A program made the translations under genes and the position numbers. Of a stretch of 64,000 bases of DNA, positions 60,747 through 64,000 are shown in pieces. This DNA is from Pseudomonas sp. Irchel 3A7. Lineage in GTDB: Bacteria; Pseudomonadota; Gammaproteobacteria; Pseudomonadales; Pseudomonadaceae. The stretch covers positions 62,001 through 126,000 of the forward strand of contig NZ_FYED01000020.1 in assembly GCF_900187565.1 (NCBI RefSeq), given 5' to 3'. Within the stretch, counting starts at the first letter, position 1, and each line of letters begins with the position of its first letter. A model generated the notes under the pieces. That model was not told the origin of the DNA. It did no database searches and saw only the letters and a program-made list of their open reading frames with translations.

Positions 60747-62024
60747 TTAAAGGATGTTGGAGTAGTCCGCCTCGATCCGGTCCAGGCTCAGGTGGTTGAG
60801 GAAGTTGGAGAAGCACATCCACGCCGACAGCGCGTTCATGTCGCGGAACTGTTCCGGCAGGTACTTGGGTGGCACTACCAGGCCTTCATCCACCAACTGG
60901 CGCAAGGTACGCATGTCTTCCAGGGTGGTCTTGCCGCAAAACAGCAGCGGTATCTGCTCCAGCTTGCCTTTGCGCACGGCCAACTGAATGTAGTTGTAAA
61001 TCATGATAAAGCCCTTGAGGTAGGACAAGTCTTTGGTAAATGGCAGACCTGTCGGCACCGAACCGCGGAAGACGCGACTGGTGTTGCTGTAGCTCTCGGG
61101 CATTTCGAAACCCTGTTCGCGGAAGAACTCGAACACCTGCAGGAAGTCGGCCCCCTCCTCCACCATGTGGATGGCGCGGGTGCGGTTGGTCAGCTTGCGC
61201 AGGCGACTGGGGTAAGAGGCGAAGGTGATGATTTCCATCAGGATCGCCAGGCCTTCCTGAGTCACCGTCGACGAGGGCGGCCCCTTGGACAGGAAAGTGC
61301 AGATCGGCTGGTTCAGGCCGTTGAGTGTTGTGCCGACATGCACCAGCCCTTCATGGACTTCCAGGGCGCGCACGTCACGCTCGTTGAACATCGCATCGGT
61401 GCGGATCTTGATGTAGTCGGCACCGGCCGCCGCATCGGCAACGATCCCGTCGGACTCGAACACCCGAATGGTTTCCTCGGCCTCGCCAAACACCTTGCTC
61501 AACCGGTGTTGCAGCATGCTGACGGCATCCTTGGCGGTGAGGATTTTCGGTTCATCCTTGAGGTCGCCACGACCGTCGATGTTGTTCAGGTAATCGGACA
61601 GCATCAGGCCCAGGTCGGACAGCGTCGGGTCACCGGCGTGGAACGCGTCGGAGGCGGCGCCATACAATTCCTGGGAAATCAGGCCGAAATCCTCGGTGCC
61701 GCGCGCTTCGAGCATGCGCACCACCATCCGGTATTCCTTGCACATGCGACGCATGATCTGGCCGACCGGGTTGAACTGGCCGAGCTGGCGGGTGATGTCG
61801 CGCTCGATGTTCTGGAACTCCAGCTTCACTTTGCTGGAGTCGAACGACAGTGGCCGGTTGAGGTAATAATCACGGTCCACCGCCGGCATTTCCTTGCCCT
61901 TGGCCTTGAGGAAACCCTTGCGGATATTGTCGTCCCACTTGACCGCATCGAGGACGCGGATCGGCGTCTGCGCCAGCACAATGCGATCGGACAAAATGCG
62001 TATCGACTGCTGGTAATCGTCCAC
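60747..62024 (-). CDS. DUF1704 (QEGLA motif) putative zinc carboxypeptidase
   Basis: A 425-residue cytoplasmic protein of the family named after its QEGLA motif (older label: flavohemoglobin expression-modulating). VHEGLVHVGTTLNG gives H224-E225...H229, and TQEGLAILME gives E257, a complete HExxxH + Glu zinc site. The same family includes the mammalian tubulin-tail carboxypeptidases MATCAP/TMCP, so a peptidase trimming C-terminal residues is likely. RPLSFDSSKVKLEFQNIERDI and FLSKGPPSSTV are other family blocks. No substrate is suggested by the neighbours. Confidence 0.92.
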   Translation of the reverse strand: MDDYQQSIRILSDRIVLAQTPIRVLDAVKWDDNIRKGFLKAKGKEMPAVDRDYYLNRPLSFDSSKVKLEFQNIERDITRQLGQFNPVGQIMRRMCKEYRMVVRMLEARGTEDFGLISQELYGAASDAFHAGDPTLSDLGLMLSDYLNNIDGRGDLKDEPKILTAKDAVSMLQHRLSKVFGEAEETIRVFESDGIVADAAAGADYIKIRTDAMFNERDVRALEVHEGLVHVGTTLNGLNQPICTFLSKGPPSSTVTQEGLAILMEIITFASYPSRLRKLTNRTRAIHMVEEGADFLQVFEFFREQGFEMPESYSNTSRVFRGSVPTGLPFTKDLSYLKGFIMIYNYIQLAVRKGKLEQIPLLFCGKTTLEDMRTLRQLVDEGLVVPPKYLPEQFRDMNALSAWMCFSNFLNHLSLDRIEADYSNIL

Positions 62025-62057
62025 CCGAAACTCCTGTTGAAACCCTAATGTGCTGGA

Positions 62058-62612
62058 TTATTTGGCCTTGGCCTGACGCTGATAGCGTACCGCTTCGACG
62101 AACACATCGGAATTGGCCGGGTCGTCGAGGTAAGCGGAGACATGATCCATATGGCTGTCGATCAGCACGCCATCGCCATCGTCGGTCTGAAAACCTTCGC
62201 CACTGAGCGCTTCTTGCCCGAGGGCCTGCCTGATCTGGTCGAGGTCGAGGTTGTACACCACCAGTTCATGCTTGTCGGTGAGTTCAAACCCGGCAATGGT
62301 GTAATGCCCGCCAAACTGCGCCGGCACCTTCGCCGACAGATACCAGCGGCTGCCATGGCGTGACACCGTGAAGGGATAGGCTTCGCGTTCCCTGGGTTTG
62401 GCCCGGAAGTAGCTGACCGCCTGATAGCGATTGACGCCGACGCGGGTCAGTTCCAGGTTGAGCGGTTCGCCCCAGGCATTGGTGCTGGTCCATTTGCCGA
62501 GCAACCCTTTGGGCGCCGGCTCGCTCGTGGGCAGCGGCTCCTTGAAAGTCACCAGGCAGCCACTGAGCAGCAGGCACGACAAGGCGATCACTACGACACG
62601 CCAGGCTTTCAT
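62058..62612 (-). CDS. Hypothetical lipoprotein, 184 aa
   Basis: The signal MKAWRVVVIALSCLLLSGC gives a lipoprotein with Leu after Cys. The mature part resembles a small beta-barrel or lipocalin-like fold (LLGKWTSTNAWGEPLNLELTRVGVNRYQAVSYF ... SRWYLSAKVPAQFGGHYTIAGFEL) and ends in an acidic helical stretch. It lies 33 bases upstream of the DUF1704 gene and probably shares its transcript. Function unknown. Confidence 0.85.
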   Translation of the reverse strand: MKAWRVVVIALSCLLLSGCLVTFKEPLPTSEPAPKGLLGKWTSTNAWGEPLNLELTRVGVNRYQAVSYFRAKPREREAYPFTVSRHGSRWYLSAKVPAQFGGHYTIAGFELTDKHELVVYNLDLDQIRQALGQEALSGEGFQTDDGDGVLIDSHMDHVSAYLDDPANSDVFVEAVRYQRQAKAK

Positions 62613-62659
62613 TCAACACTCCCTTTGAACAGACACCCACCTGAAGTGGCCACTTATCC

Positions 62660-62748
62660 TGTGGGAGCGAGCCTGCTCGCGAAAGCGGAGTGTCAGGCAA
62701 CGAGATGTTGAATGTCAGACCGTATTCGCGAGCAGGCTCGCTCCCACA
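62660..62748. repeat. REPIN (GAGCGAGCCTGCTC class)
   Basis: TGTGGGAGCGAGCCTGCTCG and its inverse flank about 40 bases. It lies between the TetR gene and the lipoprotein gene. Confidence 0.9.
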
Positions 62749-62770
62749 GAGGGTAGCCTCCACATCGGGA

Positions 62771-63487
62771 TTAAACCGAAGCCAGCACCAAATGCATATA
62801 ACGCGTAAGTATGCCGAGCATTTCCTCTTCGGCGGCCGGCTCGGCGTCGTTGAGCAGGCCCTGATATTCCATCCGTCCGATTATAGCCGTCAACACTTTG
62901 GCATCCTGTTGTGGCTCGCGCGAGCCCAATACCTGAAAAAGCTGGCAGGAGCCCTGCAGGAGGATTTGCTGATGCGAACGCACCAACTCGGCCAGGCGCG
63001 GGTTCAGCAGCGCCTCCTGGCGGAACGCCTGCTCGGCCATCAAGTGTTCGCGACGGGTGACCAGTTGTCGGTGAACATAGTCGGTCATCAGACGCGCAAT
63101 GTCGTCGGCCAGCTTCGAACGCGCCTGCGCACTGCCATCGCCGCTGGCGATCATGTCCCGCAGCAGGCCTTCGTTGTTCACCCACAACTTGGCCATATAG
63201 GCCGCGCTGCGTTCCACATACTGGGCGAAGGTATCGGTGAGCAGGTCATCGATGTCCTTGAAGTAGTAGGTGGTGGCCGACAGCGGGACGCCAGCCTCGG
63301 CGGCCACCGCCCGGTGACGCACGGCACGCACGCCGTCGCGCACGACAATGCGCATCGCGGCATCGAGAATCTCCTGTCGACGCTGCTCGCTGCCCTGCCG
63401 GCTGGCCTTGCGACCCTGGTACTGAACACTTTCAGCGACCGCAGTGGCGATACCCGCTGCACCTTCTTGAGCCAATGCATGCTTCAC
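62771..63487 (-). CDS. TetR-family transcriptional regulator
   Basis: A 238-residue regulator from a GTG start with AGAGGA nine bases upstream; an in-frame ATG at 63523 has no RBS. The HTH is at about residues 36-80 (RRQEILDAAMRIVVRDGVRAVRHRAVAAEAGVPLSATTYYFKDIDDLL), preceded by an unusually long, Ala/Gln-rich N-terminal arm (about 35 residues). The C-terminal helical domain binds an unknown ligand. It is next to lysS and shares its direction; the target is unknown. Confidence 0.9.
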   Translation of the reverse strand: MKHALAQEGAAGIATAVAESVQYQGRKASRQGSEQRRQEILDAAMRIVVRDGVRAVRHRAVAAEAGVPLSATTYYFKDIDDLLTDTFAQYVERSAAYMAKLWVNNEGLLRDMIASGDGSAQARSKLADDIARLMTDYVHRQLVTRREHLMAEQAFRQEALLNPRLAELVRSHQQILLQGSCQLFQVLGSREPQQDAKVLTAIIGRMEYQGLLNDAEPAAEEEMLGILTRYMHLVLASV

Positions 63488-63550
63488 GACGGGAATTCCT
63501 CTCTCTACTTCAAAAGTAACCATTTGATACGTTTGTACCAGACAGGCAAT

Positions 63551-63580
63551 AAAAAACCGCCCATTTCAGGCGGTTTTTTT
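63551..63580 (-). terminator. Intrinsic terminator after lysS
   Basis: AAAAAACCGCC (63551-63561) pairs with GGCGGTTTTTT (63569-63579) around a 7-base loop. On the minus strand the stem ends in six U. It follows the lysS stop by 13 bases and separates it from the TetR gene. Confidence 0.88.
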
Positions 63581-63592
63581 AATTTGAAACAC

Positions 63593-64000
63593 TTACGCTT
63601 GCGGCCGCATGTGCGGGAACAGGATCACGTCGCGGATCGACGGTGAGTTGGTCAGCAACATCACCAGGCGGTCGATGCCGATCCCTTCACCGGCTGTCGG
63701 CGGCATGCCGTATTCCAGCGCACGAACGAAGTCGGCGTCGTAGTGCATGGCTTCATCGTCGCCGGCGTCCTTGTCGGCCACCTGCGCCATGAAACGCTCG
63801 GCCTGGTCTTCCGCGTCGTTCAACTCGGAGTAGGCGTTGGCGATTTCACGACCACCGATGAACAGTTCGAAACGGTCGGTGACGTTCGGGTTCTCGTCGT
63901 TGCGGCGGGCCAGCGGCGAGACTTCGAACGGGTACTGGGTGATGAAGTGCGGCTGCTCCAGCTTGTGCTCGACCAGTTCTTCGAAAATCATCACTTGCAG
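63593..64000 (-). CDS. lysS: Lysyl-tRNA synthetase, class II (C-terminal 135 residues)
   Basis: LysS charges tRNA-Lys. The visible end contains class II motif 2-3 parts: ITQYPFEVSPLARRNDENPNVTDRFELFIGGREIANAYSELNDAEDQ, then GIGIDRLVMLLTNSPSIRDVILFPHMRP, the motif 3 arginine and the canonical C-terminus. The 5' part lies beyond the window. Confidence 0.98.
   Translation of the reverse strand: MQVMIFEELVEHKLEQPHFITQYPFEVSPLARRNDENPNVTDRFELFIGGREIANAYSELNDAEDQAERFMAQVADKDAGDDEAMHYDADFVRALEYGMPPTAGEGIGIDRLVMLLTNSPSIRDVILFPHMRPQA

Noticed and set aside
23242..62748. Regular inverted repeats considered as a CRISPR array
   Set aside because: They are palindromic doublets scattered singly between genes, not direct repeats with unique spacers in tandem, and no cas genes are present.

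Overview
The window is chromosomal DNA from a GC-rich gammaproteobacterium, almost certainly a Pseudomonas of the P. fluorescens group. The reasons are codon use and protein sequences typical of Pseudomonas, a gene order that from memory closely follows the P. aeruginosa PAO1 accA-to-lysS stretch, and many palindromic REP/REPIN repeats (GTGGGAGCGAGCCTGCTCGCGA type) between genes. I see no phage, transposase, integrase, CRISPR array, tRNA or rRNA. This is core genome with a few accessory patches.

Bases 1-19300 form a tightly packed, wholly minus-strand housekeeping block. In order of transcription it is rpsB-tsf-pyrH-frr-uppS-cdsA-dxr-rseP-bamA-skp-lpxD-fabZ-lpxA-lpxB-rnhB-dnaE-accA. It links translation, isoprenoid and phospholipid precursors, lipid A synthesis, outer-membrane protein assembly, DNA replication and fatty acid synthesis. 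Many junctions overlap (ATGA). A few intergenic hairpins probably set relative expression: after rpsB, after tsf, before bamA and before dnaE. No REP repeats occur here.

Bases 19300-36600 start with the divergent map-glnD pair. They hold all three succinylase-branch enzymes of lysine/diaminopimelate synthesis (dapC, dapD, dapE), a CPA1 antiporter, an ArsC/Spx-like reductase, the csdA-csdE sulfur-transfer pair facing tcdA (tRNA ct6A formation), a GH17-GT2 beta-glucan synthase of NdvB type, rlmA and a cold-shock protein. The ndvB-dapE-rlmA-csp block sits elsewhere in PAO1 as I remember it, so this looks like a rearranged junction. REPINs begin at 23.2 kb and then recur in most intergenic gaps.

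Bases 36600-49100 carry plsB with a terminator-shaped hairpin just before its start codon, two tandem YbaY/YscW-like genes (one with and one without a lipoprotein signal), a DUF4197 protein and a self-inhibited Fic protein with a palindrome at its start. Then comes an odd 0.7 kb intergenic element with an AGCAAG satellite and several hairpins, and an RND efflux operon with divergent TetR regulator that by position corresponds to MexJK-MexL.

Bases 49100-64000 hold rsmJ, a protein with a 45-residue internal duplication, an extensin-like protein, a PEP mutase/isocitrate lyase-like enzyme, a DUF72 protein, tsaB, adk and ppc. They also hold a small lipoprotein plus OmpA-like lipoprotein operon with a sigma-E/AlgU-type promoter, a lipoprotein alpha/beta hydrolase, a DUF1704 (QEGLA) protein with a complete HExxxH...E zinc-protease signature, a TetR regulator and the 3' end of lysS.

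No obviously new multi-gene system is present. The best leads are the DUF1704 putative carboxypeptidase, the duplicated-motif protein, the satellite/hairpin element at 42.6-43.26 kb, the plsB leader hairpin and the probable autoregulated fic gene.
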